Shown: in pieces, positions 1 to 8,008 of the stretch
Layout of the letters: each line of letters begins with the position of its first letter
Numbering within the stretch: the stretch's first letter is position 1
DNA from: Candidatus Eiseniibacteriota bacterium
GTDB lineage: Bacteria; Eisenbacteria; RBG-16-71-46
Assembly (NCBI GenBank): GCA_025360715.1
Contig: JANYBS010000030.1
Coordinates: 1-63,438, forward strand
Direction of reading: 5' to 3'
DNA length: 63,438 nucleotides
Made by a program: the position numbers and the translations under genes
The notes under the pieces: generated by a model
What the model saw: only the letters and a program-made list of their open reading frames with translations
What the model was told of the DNA's origin: nothing
Database searches by the model: none

Positions 1-1
1 C

Positions 2-700
2 GCGGTGTTCGACATCGCCGCTGCGGCCGCGCTCGGCCATCAGCGTGGCGCCGTGGTCACCATCGACAACACCATCGCCTCGCCCGTGGGCCAGCAGCCC
101 CTGGCGCTGGGCTGCGATCTGGTGCTCTACAGCGCGACCAAATCGCTCTCGGGGCACAGCGATGTCCTGGCCGGCGTCGCCGCCGGTAGCTGGAAGCACC
201 TCACGCCCGTCAATTCGGTGCGCGCCAAGTTCGGCTCGAACGCCGATCCCGAGATGGCGTGGTTGCTCGAGCGCTCGCTCAAGACGCTGCCCCTGCGCGT
301 GCGCGCGGGCAATGCGAATGCGCTCGAGTTGGCGAGACGCCTGCAGCATCACCCCAAGGTCGCGCAGGTGTTCTATCCCGGACTGCCCACGCATCCGAAT
401 CACGCCATCGCCATCCAACAGATGCGGAATGGTTTCGGGCCGTTGCTCGGCTTCGAGGTGCGTGGTGGCGCCGATGATGCCGTGCGTGTCGTCGAAGCGT
501 TTCGCCTGATCCACCACGCGGTCAGTCTGGGCGGCGTCGAATCGCTGGCGTCGTTGGCCGCACATTCCTCGCACAAGATGATCGGACTCGAGGGCCGCCA
601 GCGCGCGGGCATCCCCGAAGGCTTGATCCGGCTCTCCGCCGGCATCGAGAACGTCGAGGACCTCTGGGCCGATCTGGAACAAGCACTGGATCGACTCTGA
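2..700 (+). CDS. Trans-sulfuration PLP-dependent enzyme (cystathionine gamma-synthase/lyase family), 5' truncated by window edge
   Basis: The reading frame is open from the first base, so this is the C-terminal ~232 residues of a ~390-residue enzyme. The Cys/Met-metabolism PLP family signature is visible: the aspartate that contacts the pyridine nitrogen (DNT, about residue 21 of the visible part) and the Schiff-base lysine in YSATKSLSGHSDVLAG (about residue 46). The C-terminal substrate-binding stretch ends in RLSAGIENVEDLWADLEQAL, typical of the family. The enzyme is cytosolic and makes or cleaves cystathionine or a related thioether. The exact reaction (gamma-synthase, gamma-lyase, beta-lyase, methionine gamma-lyase) cannot be assigned from this half. 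Confidence 0.9.
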   Translation, partial: AVFDIAAAAALGHQRGAVVTIDNTIASPVGQQPLALGCDLVLYSATKSLSGHSDVLAGVAAGSWKHLTPVNSVRAKFGSNADPEMAWLLERSLKTLPLRVRAGNANALELARRLQHHPKVAQVFYPGLPTHPNHAIAIQQMRNGFGPLLGFEVRGGADDAVRVVEAFRLIHHAVSLGGVESLASLAAHSSHKMIGLEGRQRAGIPEGLIRLSAGIENVEDLWADLEQALDRL

Positions 701-702
701 AG

Positions 703-1411
703 ATGTCGCAGCTCCTGGCCGCGCGCCTCGACATGGCGTTCTCGCTCGGCTTCCACATCCTGTTCGCCGTGAGCGGCTGCTTGTCGGGACTCTTCGTGGT
801 CTGCGCGAACGCGTGGATGAACACGCCCGCGGGCGTCCGCATGGTGAATGGCAAGCCGGTCGACATCGATCCGATCGCCGCGCTGCTCAATCCCGGCGCG
901 GCGCACCGAGCCATCCATATGACCATTGCCGCGTATCTGGCCATCGCCGCGGCGGCGTGCGGTATCCAAGCGTGGATGCTGCTCAAGCGCCCGTACGACC
1001 TGCTGCACCGCCGCGCGTTCGCGATCCTGTTCCCCGTGCTCATCGTGACCGCGCTGCTGTAGCCGCTCTCGAGCGACTTCTCGGCCAGATCGGTCGCGCG
1101 TCACCAGCCGCTCAAGCTCGCGGCCATGGATAGGGCAGTGGCATACCGAGCAGCACGCGCCGCTGCGCATCGGCGGCATGCCCGACGAGCGCACGCAGAC
1201 CACGCCGATGGCGATCGAGATCCCGGGCATGCTCAGCTTTCTCGCGCACGGCAACATGGACGCCAAGGTGGACGGCCTCGACACCGCCGCGCCGCCGCAG
1301 GTGTTGCGAGCGCTGCTGTGGACCTTGGCAGGCGGCGCCGTGGTGCTGTTTCCCGCGCTTTTCCACCTATTCGCCATCTTCAAAGGTGCCGCGGCGCAGT
1401 CGAAACCTTGA
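703..1411 (+). pseudogene. Decayed cytochrome bd ubiquinol oxidase subunit I (cydA-like)
   Basis: Residues 1-119 match the CydA N-terminus: a first helix carrying the heme-b595-type histidine (FHILF), then WMNTPAGVRMVNGKPVDIDP, a motif of the quinol oxidase, then AHRAIHMTIAAYLAI. The frame meets an in-frame TAG at 1060-1062. CydA homology continues past it (PLSSDF...VARHQPLKLAAMD, 1063-1127) and then shifts to another frame, giving QWHTEQHAPLRIGGMPDERTQ and the 'LSFLAHGNMDAKVDGLD' region up to 1411. After 'PPQ' only one membrane helix remains, so most of the central and C-terminal helices are missing. There is no cydB beside it. Frame disruptions plus internal loss argue for a real pseudogene rather than one sequencing error. 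Confidence 0.75.
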
Positions 1412-1501
1412 CCGCGGCTTGGAATCCCGGCCCCCCGGCCGTGTGCTATCCTCCCTGCCGCGTCACTCGTGAGCCATTCGTCCCGACCGGAGGTAACGCC
1501 C

Positions 1502-2140
1502 GTGAAGCGCATCGCTTCGCTCCTCGCCGCCGCCCTGCTCGTCGCCCTGGCCTTTGCTGCCCAGGCGGCGCCTGAGCCCGCGTCCAAGGCTGCTCCCGTC
1601 GACAGCCTGACCATCCTCGAGAAGGCCGTCGCCAAGGACTCGACCAAGTTCGACAACCTGTACCGGCTGGGCGTGCTGTACCTGGACCGTGAGCGCATGC
1701 AAGAAGCATCGCGGGTTTTTTATAAGGCGAACCAGCTCAAGCCGAAGAACGTCAAGGTGCTCGTCAATATGGGTGTCGCCGCCGACGCCATCGGGCACGC
1801 CGAGGAAGCGCAGGAGTGGTACAAGCAGGCGCTCGCGGTGACCCCGGCTGACTCGGTGGCGCAGTGCCGGCTGGCCAGCTCCTACTACGCGCAGGGCAAA
1901 TACGACCAGTCCATGACCATCCTGCGCGACCTGGTCGCCAAGCGCCCCAAGGCACATTGCGCGTACTTCACCATGGGCGTCGCGTTCGCCGATGCGGGCA
2001 TCTACCGCGATGCGATCCGCATGTGGCGCAAGGTCATCGAGCTCGCGCCGGATTCGCCCGAAGCGCTCTCGGCCAAGGAATCGATCGACGTGCTCGAGAA
2101 ATTCCTGCAGCAGACCCCGCCTGCGGGCGGCGCCAAATAG
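1502..2140 (+). CDS. Periplasmic/secreted TPR-repeat protein
   Basis: The GTG start at 1502 is chosen because GGAGG lies 7 nt upstream (1490-1494) and a signal peptide follows directly (about residues 1-22, ending AAQA). The frame remains open further upstream, but without signal or ribosome site. The mature part (~190 residues) is built of 34-residue tetratricopeptide repeats, for example NLYRLGVLYLDRERMQEASRVFYKANQL and AYFTMGVAFADAGIYRDAIRMWRKVIELAP. TPR proteins are protein-interaction scaffolds and no partner can be named. It stands 52 bp upstream of the cysteine desulfurase gene and may share a transcript. Confidence 0.85.
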   Translation: MKRIASLLAAALLVALAFAAQAAPEPASKAAPVDSLTILEKAVAKDSTKFDNLYRLGVLYLDRERMQEASRVFYKANQLKPKNVKVLVNMGVAADAIGHAEEAQEWYKQALAVTPADSVAQCRLASSYYAQGKYDQSMTILRDLVAKRPKAHCAYFTMGVAFADAGIYRDAIRMWRKVIELAPDSPEALSAKESIDVLEKFLQQTPPAGGAK

Positions 2141-2192
2141 ACCTTCTGGGATCCTCCGCCGCGGGGCAATCTCAGCCAAAGCCAAGGCGGAC

Positions 2193-3347
2193 ATGATCTA
2201 CCTCGACCACAACGCATCCACACCGGTCCGCCCCGAAGTCGCAGACGCCATGAACACGGCGCTTCGCGATCTCGGGGCGAATCCGTCGAGTGCTCATCGC
2301 GAGGGGCAGCGCGTACGTGCGGCGCTCGAGCGCGCGCGCGAGCAGGTCGCGCGCTTCGTGCACGCAGATGCCTCCGAGGTGATCTTCGTCTCGGGCGGCA
2401 CCGAGGGCGATCACCTGGCGCTCATGGGCGCGGCGTGGGCGCAGCGCGAGCGGGGCATGCGCGTGGCGTACGCCGCGATCGAGCATCACGCCGTGCATGG
2501 TGCCGCCGATGTGCTGCACGAGCTGGGCTGGTCGCACGCCGAACTGCCCTGCGAGCCCACTGGCATCACGTTGCCCGCGGCGATCGACGCCCTGCCCCAG
2601 GGCACCACCGTGGTCTCGCTCATGCTCGCCAACAACGAGACCGGCGTGCTGCAGCCCGTGGCCGCGCTCACCGAGCGTGCGCACGCGCGCGGCATGCTCG
2701 TGCATTGCGACGCCGTGCAGGCCGCCGGCAAAGTGCCCGTGGACTTCGCCGCGCTGGGCGTGGACTTCCTGGTGCTCTCGGGGCACAAGTTCGGTGGGCC
2801 CAAGGGCGCGGCGGCGTTGATCGCGCGCAAGGGCGCGCCGTTGTCGCCGCTCATGCGGGGCAGCGGCCATGAGCGCGGCCGCCGAGGCGGCACCGAGAAC
2901 GTGGCGGGCATCGTGGGACTCGGCTTGGCGGCCGAGCTCGCTGGCGTCTCGCTCGCCGCCGAGTCGACGCGCCTGTTGGCGCTTCGCGAGCGCTTCGAGC
3001 GCGGCCTGCGGCTGGTCTCGCCCGATGCGCACGTGCACGGCGAGCGCAGTCCGCGCCTGCCCAATACCGTGAACGCGTCGTTCCCCGGCGCGCGCAGCGA
3101 TTCCCTGCTCATGGCGCTCGATGCGCGTGGCGTCATGGTCTCGGCCGGCGCCGCGTGCGCGAGCGGCGCGGTGGAGCCCTCGCCGGTGTTGCGGGCCATG
3201 GCGGTGCCGCACGAGCTGGCGATCTCGGCGCTGCGGTTCTCGTTCGGGCGTGAGACCACGCAGGCGCAACTGGACGAGGCGCTGGCGATCATCGCCGAGG
3301 CGCTACAGGTGGCGCGCCGCGTCACCGCCGCAGGTGCGCCCGCGTGA
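2193..3347 (+). CDS. Cysteine desulfurase (NifS/IscS family)
   Basis: A 384-residue fold-type I PLP enzyme that takes sulfur from cysteine as an enzyme persulfide. The start is the ATG before IYLDHNASTPVRPEV, the usual N-terminus of the family. The PLP lysine is K199 in SGHKFGGPKG and the persulfide cysteine is C322 in SAGAACASG. The LANNETGVLQP motif is also present. It overlaps the downstream mnmA gene by four bases (GTGA). The coupling suggests it serves as the dedicated sulfur donor for tRNA 2-thiolation, like the YrvO-MnmA arrangement known in Bacillus. A role in Fe-S assembly is possible, but no scaffold gene (iscU/sufU) is nearby. Confidence 0.95.
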   Translation: MIYLDHNASTPVRPEVADAMNTALRDLGANPSSAHREGQRVRAALERAREQVARFVHADASEVIFVSGGTEGDHLALMGAAWAQRERGMRVAYAAIEHHAVHGAADVLHELGWSHAELPCEPTGITLPAAIDALPQGTTVVSLMLANNETGVLQPVAALTERAHARGMLVHCDAVQAAGKVPVDFAALGVDFLVLSGHKFGGPKGAAALIARKGAPLSPLMRGSGHERGRRGGTENVAGIVGLGLAAELAGVSLAAESTRLLALRERFERGLRLVSPDAHVHGERSPRLPNTVNASFPGARSDSLLMALDARGVMVSAGAACASGAVEPSPVLRAMAVPHELAISALRFSFGRETTQAQLDEALAIIAEALQVARRVTAAGAPA

Positions 3348-4483
3348 GTGCCATGCGCGTGCTGGCCGCCATGTCGGGCGGCGTGGATTCCGCGGTCGCT
3401 GCCGCGTTGCTCGCCGAGCAGGGCCACGAGGTGCACGGCGTTACTCTACGGCTTGCCTGCTACGGCAAGACGCCCATGAGCCCCAAGGCCTGCTGCACGC
3501 TCGATGCGATCGACGATGCGCGGCGCGTGGCCACCGCGATGAACTTCCCGTACCAAGTGGTCGATGCCGAGGACGTGTTCAAGCATCGCGTGATGATGCC
3601 GTTCGTCGATGGATACGCGAGCGGCCGCACGCCCTATCCGTGCGCGCTCTGCAACCAGCACCTCAAGTTCGGCGACCTCGTGACGCGCATGGAACTGATC
3701 GGCGCCGACCGCCTGGCCACCGGCCACTATGCGCAGGTGCACGAAGCGGCCGATGGCACATTGGGCCTGTTCCGCGCCGTCTCGCATGAAAAGGATCAGA
3801 CCTATGCGCTGGCGCTGGTGCCGTATGCCGCGCTCGCGCGTGTGACGCTGCCGCTGGGCGCACTCACCAAGCCCGAGGTGCGCGCGCACGGCGAGCGCTT
3901 GGGCCTGAGCTGCTGGGACAAGGTCGAAAGCCAGGACCTGTGCTTTGTTCCCGATGGTGACTACGCCGGGTACATCCAGAACACGCTTGGAGATTCACGC
4001 GGCAGCACGCCGGGCGATTTCGTGAACACTCTGGGCGAGCGTATCGGCACCCACCGCGGCATCGTGCATTACACCGTGGGACAAAGACGGGGTCTCGCGC
4101 TCACGGCCGCGGCGCGCTTGTACGTTCTCGACATCGATGCCGCTGGCAACACGGTCACGGTGGGGCCGCGTGAGGCGCTCGAGGAAAGCGGTCTCGTGAC
4201 GCAGCGCATGAACTGGCTGATGTCCGCACCGCCCGCCGAGGGCACCCGCGTGCTCGCGCGCATCCGCTACAACCACGCGGGCGCCATGGCGACGCTCTCG
4301 CACACGGATGATGGCGCGGTGATCGCGCGCTTCGATGTGCCCCAGGTCGCGGTCGCGCCGGGACAGCTCGCGGTGTTCTACGACGACGACCGCTGTCTGG
4401 GCGGTGCCGCCATCGCATCGTCGCTGCGCGATCGCGCCAGCGCACCAGTGCGTGCTGCCGCCGGGCTGCCCGCGCTGGCATGA
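3344..4483 (+). CDS. mnmA: tRNA-specific 2-thiouridylase MnmA
   Basis: A cytosolic enzyme that adenylates and thiolates U34 of tRNA-Lys, -Glu and -Gln. The N-terminal PP-loop ATP site SGGVDS is at about residues 9-14. The two catalytic cysteines are both present: C103 in PYPCALCNQHLKF and C200 in SQDLCFVPDGDY. The C-terminal half carries the family motif IVHYTVGQRRGL. The GTG at 3344 overlaps the desulfurase stop; an in-frame ATG at 3353 is an equally possible start three codons in. The 379-residue length is normal for the family. Its stop overlaps the next gene (ATGA), so the three genes form a tight operon. Confidence 0.95.
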   Translation: MSAMRVLAAMSGGVDSAVAAALLAEQGHEVHGVTLRLACYGKTPMSPKACCTLDAIDDARRVATAMNFPYQVVDAEDVFKHRVMMPFVDGYASGRTPYPCALCNQHLKFGDLVTRMELIGADRLATGHYAQVHEAADGTLGLFRAVSHEKDQTYALALVPYAALARVTLPLGALTKPEVRAHGERLGLSCWDKVESQDLCFVPDGDYAGYIQNTLGDSRGSTPGDFVNTLGERIGTHRGIVHYTVGQRRGLALTAAARLYVLDIDAAGNTVTVGPREALEESGLVTQRMNWLMSAPPAEGTRVLARIRYNHAGAMATLSHTDDGAVIARFDVPQVAVAPGQLAVFYDDDRCLGGAAIASSLRDRASAPVRAAAGLPALA

Positions 4484-5421
4484 GCGCGACGCCCGCAGGC
4501 GCAACGGCGCCGCAGACGCGCTCGCTGGGCATCTGTCTGGCGTGCGGCTGCAAGTGCCCGAAGCCGCTTGCCATGCGCTACGAATGGAATGGCCTGTCGT
4601 TCCCGGCATTCGAGTGCCCCGCGTGCGGCATGCGCGGCCTTCGCGTGCAGCCGGTGGGCGAGACGCTCGCCCGCATGTACTCGGCGGAATACTTCCAGAC
4701 CGACTTCCGCTGCGGCCGCAGCGACACCGTCTCATCCGATGAAGCCGCGTTCCGGCCCGAGAACGACGGGCTGCTCGCGCGCTTCGAGCCCTACCGCGGC
4801 CAGGGCCGCCTGCTCGAGGTGGGCAGTGCGTACGGACTGCTGCTCAAGCACGCCACCGAGCGCGGCTGGCAGGCGACGGGGCTCGAGCTGTCGCACGATG
4901 CGGTGATGCATGCGCGCGGGCTAGGGCTCACGGTGCACGAGGGCACGCTCGAGTCCGTCGCGATTCCCGAGGGATCCTTCGACATCGTGTACATGGGCGA
5001 TGTGCTCGAGCACGTGCCCGACTGCCACGATGCGGCGGCGCGAGTCGCGGCGCTGCTCGCGCCCGGCGGGCATTTCATCGTGCGCGGGCCGATCACCACG
5101 CATTCGCTGGCGCGGCGCTTGGGTCTTGCGCTTTATGGCGCGGTGGGACGCGACATCGTGCTGCGCGAGCCGCCGTACCATCTGTGGGAGTTCACGCCCG
5201 CGTCCCTCACGCGGCTCATGCGCGCCGTCGGGCTCGAGGTGCTGGCGATCGAAGAGAGCAAGATCCCGCCGGGCCGCCCACACGGCAAGAAGAGCGCGGC
5301 GCAGCAGTGGGTGATGGGCGCGATCGATGCCGTGAACGTGCCGATCACGCGCATGTGGAACGCCTTCGGCGACCGCGCGCTGCTGATCGCGCGCAAGCCG
5401 CTGCGCGCGGCGCGCGGCTAA
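4480..5421 (+). CDS. Class I SAM-dependent methyltransferase with N-terminal zinc-ribbon-like segment
   Basis: Residues ~18-50 contain two cysteine clusters (CLACGCKCPK and CPACGMRG) that look like a small zinc knuckle. A Rossmann methyltransferase domain follows: motif I LLEVGSAYGLLLKHA at about residue 107, an acidic residue ending the second strand (GLELS), and a motif IV-like VYMGDVLEHVPD. The architecture matches Methyltransf_11/12-type enzymes that methylate small molecules or glycans; the substrate is unknown. ATGA overlap with mnmA suggests co-translation, so a role in RNA modification is possible, but the zinc-ribbon plus methyltransferase layout is commoner in sugar methyltransferases. 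Confidence 0.8.
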   Translation: MSATPAGATAPQTRSLGICLACGCKCPKPLAMRYEWNGLSFPAFECPACGMRGLRVQPVGETLARMYSAEYFQTDFRCGRSDTVSSDEAAFRPENDGLLARFEPYRGQGRLLEVGSAYGLLLKHATERGWQATGLELSHDAVMHARGLGLTVHEGTLESVAIPEGSFDIVYMGDVLEHVPDCHDAAARVAALLAPGGHFIVRGPITTHSLARRLGLALYGAVGRDIVLREPPYHLWEFTPASLTRLMRAVGLEVLAIEESKIPPGRPHGKKSAAQQWVMGAIDAVNVPITRMWNAFGDRALLIARKPLRAARG

Positions 5422-6113
5422 CGCCCTGGCGTCACTTCCAGCGTGAGCACACTCGCGCGCAAGGGAGCCTGGCTCTTGAGCGCGGTGGTGTGCCAGCGGC
5501 CCTGCGTTTCACGAGCTTCGAGCGCGCAGCCGCCGGCTCGCACCTGCCAGCCTGCCGGCGTATGCACGAGCAGCCGCCAGCGCGTGGCCGGATCGCCGGG
5601 CCAGCAAGGGAACACAGGCGCCACCTCGCGGCCGCCTTGCTGTGGTCCCAGTCGCGCGACCACGCGCGTCTGGCGGCCGGTGCCCTCGCGCTGAAGGCCG
5701 CGGCCGTTCGCACCCCATTCGCCATCGAACGCGATGGCGAGGATCGCGCGGCCGGGCCTGAGCTCGCGGTGCGTCTCGATGAGCACGCGGTCGCCGCGAA
5801 CGGCCCAGATCAGCTCCACGTTCCCGCGTGGATCGCTCAGCTCGACGCGGCTCGGCAGCGGCCCGGTGAGCGCCAGCGAGAGTCGCGACAATCTCTGGTG
5901 CACGCGCAGCTCGGTCCTGAGGCTGCCGTTCCAGCGGTCCGCGAGCGGGTCGATCTCGAGCTCGAGCTGCTGTGAGAGCGGCGTCATCTGCTGTGCGAGC
6001 CGCGCGGGATCGACCGGTTGCGCGAGCGTGGTAGCGCGAGGCGCGGAACTCGCGGGCTGTGCGTACGCAGCCGCGAGCAGCAGGATGGCGGCAGTCGTCC
6101 AGGAAGAGCGCAT
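5418..6113 (-). CDS. Secreted protein resembling the N-terminal beta domain of M1 aminopeptidases (no catalytic domain)
   Basis: A 231-residue protein with a signal peptide (about residues 1-23). It opens with a beta-rich stretch (QQLELEIDPLADRWNGSLRTELRVHQ) like the start of M1-family aminopeptidases. It ends with VFPCWPGDPATRWRLLVHTPAGWQVRAGG, which resembles the M1 motif of the type 'FPC-D-P--k--w-l-v--P-gw'. The HExxH zinc domain that should follow is absent: the gene stops after this domain, converging by four bases with the methyltransferase gene. It could be a degenerate domain now used for binding. The match is by pattern only. Confidence 0.6.
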   Translation of the reverse strand: MRSSWTTAAILLLAAAYAQPASSAPRATTLAQPVDPARLAQQMTPLSQQLELEIDPLADRWNGSLRTELRVHQRLSRLSLALTGPLPSRVELSDPRGNVELIWAVRGDRVLIETHRELRPGRAILAIAFDGEWGANGRGLQREGTGRQTRVVARLGPQQGGREVAPVFPCWPGDPATRWRLLVHTPAGWQVRAGGCALEARETQGRWHTTALKSQAPLRASVLTLEVTPGR

Positions 6114-6237
6114 GCGCGCAGGCTAGTGGCGCGGCGCCTCGGCTGCAACGCGAGAGGGATCGGCGAAACCTTGATGCGCGAACGCCCGCGACGCGGTTAG
6201 TATGGGCGTCTCTCGATCCACTGGCCGTGTAGCGACA

Positions 6238-6267
6238 GCCCACAAAGAACCCGCCCACAAAGAACCC
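6238..6267 (+). repeat. Perfect tandem duplication of a 15-bp unit
   Basis: The unit GCCCACAAAGAACCC occurs twice head to tail (6238-6252 and 6253-6267), directly before the ribosome site (AAGGAG, 6270-6275) of the cytochrome c gene. It lies in the probable 5' leader, so copy number could change leader length. The cause may be replication slippage. Confidence 0.9.
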
Positions 6268-6284
6268 GTAAGGAGACTCCTGCG

Positions 6285-6860
6285 ATGATTCGAACCCGAC
6301 TGTTGGGCGCCGGGCTCGTCCTGATCGCCGCCGTGGGCGCCGTCGTGGCCTTCGCGGCCACGACCAAGTCCGCTGCGTCGGCCGGCGAGAAGGCTCTGGC
6401 GATCGCTCGTGGCAAGTACCTGGCTACCATCATGGGCTGTGGCGACTGCCACACGCCGGGCACGTTGTTCGGCGGGCCGAACATGCAGCACATGTTCGCC
6501 GGCAGCGAGGTGGGCTGGAAGGGCCCGTGGGGCGTTAGCTTCGCGCGCAACCTCACGCCGGACCTTGACACCGGTCTTGGCTACTGGAGTGAGGCGGAGT
6601 TGATCAAGTTCTTCAAGACCGGCAACAAGCCCGATGGCAAGCAGGCGCTCCCGCCGATGCCGTGGCTGACCACTGCCCAGCTCAAGGATGCGGACCTGCA
6701 CGCGTTGGTCGCCTACCTGCAGAGCGTGCCCAAGATCAGCCACAAAGTCCCCGAGGCGGTGCCGCCGGGCGCAGACTACAGCGGCCCAGCGATCGCGTTC
6801 CCTGCGCCGGGAGCCTGGGATGCTCCGGCCGCGATGCCGGCCGCCTCGCCCAAGCAGTAG
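6285..6860 (+). CDS. Membrane-anchored or periplasmic monoheme cytochrome c
   Basis: A 191-residue protein with an N-terminal hydrophobic signal or anchor (about residues 5-25). The single heme c site is GCGDCHTPG (CxxCH at about 52-56), and the distal methionine ligand is probably in ALPPMPWLT. The segment LTPDLDTGLGYWSEAELIKFFKTG is typical of cytochromes resembling the small subunits of alcohol or gluconate dehydrogenases and diheme electron carriers. The C-terminus is a proline/alanine-rich tail. AAGGAG precedes the ATG. It probably shuttles electrons in the periplasm; the redox partner is not encoded nearby. Confidence 0.9.
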   Translation: MIRTRLLGAGLVLIAAVGAVVAFAATTKSAASAGEKALAIARGKYLATIMGCGDCHTPGTLFGGPNMQHMFAGSEVGWKGPWGVSFARNLTPDLDTGLGYWSEAELIKFFKTGNKPDGKQALPPMPWLTTAQLKDADLHALVAYLQSVPKISHKVPEAVPPGADYSGPAIAFPAPGAWDAPAAMPAASPKQ

Positions 6861-6991
6861 CCCGCCGCCGGAGAAGAACCGCGTCTTGCGCTCGAGCATG
6901 ATCGCGAGAAGTTGGCGCGGTCATGCCCGCGGCCCCGCATCTGTCACACGCGGATTGACACCCGGCGGCAGGCTGCTAGCGTCCGCGCCCC

Positions 6992-8008
6992 ATGTCCCGA
7001 ACGCCCGATGCCTCTGCCCCCGCAGTCGAGACGCGCGCCCTGCGGCGCGTGTTCAAGACCTCCCGCGGCGCGCCCGAGACCGTGGCGCTCGCGGGAGTGG
7101 ACCTGCGGATCGAGCGCGGTGAGGTCTTCGGGCTGCTCGGGCCCAACGGCGCTGGCAAGACCACGTGCATCAAGATCCTGAACACGCTGCTGTTCCCCAG
7201 CACGGGTGAGGCGCGCGTGGCCGGCTTTGACGTTGTGAAGGACGCGCGTGAAGTGCGCGAGCGTATCGGCCTGGTCTCGGGCGGCGAGAACTCCGGCTAC
7301 GGGATCCTCACGATCCGCGAGTGTCTGTGGATGTTCTCGCAGTTCTATGGCGTGAGCGACCGCATCGCGAAGCCGCGCATCGATGAGTTGATCCGCGTGG
7401 TCGACCTACAGGCCATCCAGCACACGCGCATCAACCGACTGAGCACTGGTCAGCGCCAGCGCATGAACTTCGCGCGCGGGTTCGTGAGCGACCCCGAGAT
7501 CCTGTTCCTGGACGAGCCCACGCTCGGCATGGACGTGAACGCCGCGCGGCTCCTGCGCGAGTATGTGCTGCGCTGGGTGCGCGAACGCGCGGGCCGCACG
7601 GTGCTGCTCACCACGCACTACATGGCCGAGGCCGATCAGATGTGCGACCGCATCGCCATCATCGACCGTGGCCAGGTGCTGGCGTGCGATACGCCCGCGG
7701 CGCTGCGCCGCTCGGTGCAGGGCGGCCAGCACGTGGAACTCGAGGTGCTGCCGCGCGAAGGCGTGAGTCCCTCGCTCGATGAACTCGACGGTGTGGCGCT
7801 CGCGTGGGGCGCGCCGCACCCCGAGCGCGGCACGCTCACGCTCAAGTTCCGCCTGCCCGAAGGCCAGACGCTGGGCGAGAGCCTGCGGCAGCTCGAACAA
7901 CGCGGACTTGCCGTGCAGGGCGTCTCGACGCGCGAGACTTCCCTCGAAGACGCGTTCATCCGCATCGTCGGCCGCGGGCTTGACGATGCTGCTGAGCCCG
8001 TCGCGTGA
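6992..8008 (+). CDS. ABC-2 type exporter ATP-binding protein
   Basis: A 338-residue ATPase with Walker A GPNGAGKTT (about residues 50-58), a signature LSTGQRQRMN in place of the canonical LSGGQ, Walker B ILFLDEPTLGMD, and an H-loop in LLTTHYMAEADQ. A ~90-residue C-terminal extension follows, as in daunorubicin/NatA-type exporters. It is coupled to two permease genes (GTGA overlap at 8005-8008), so it should power one exporter with a heterodimeric membrane part. The cargo (lipid, drug, polysaccharide or ion) cannot be deduced. Confidence 0.93.
   Translation: MSRTPDASAPAVETRALRRVFKTSRGAPETVALAGVDLRIERGEVFGLLGPNGAGKTTCIKILNTLLFPSTGEARVAGFDVVKDAREVRERIGLVSGGENSGYGILTIRECLWMFSQFYGVSDRIAKPRIDELIRVVDLQAIQHTRINRLSTGQRQRMNFARGFVSDPEILFLDEPTLGMDVNAARLLREYVLRWVRERAGRTVLLTTHYMAEADQMCDRIAIIDRGQVLACDTPAALRRSVQGGQHVELEVLPREGVSPSLDELDGVALAWGAPHPERGTLTLKFRLPEGQTLGESLRQLEQRGLAVQGVSTRETSLEDAFIRIVGRGLDDAAEPVA

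Noticed and set aside
2172-3269. A 365-codon minus-strand frame
   Set aside because: It is the shadow of the cysteine desulfurase, whose PLP lysine and active cysteine are clear.
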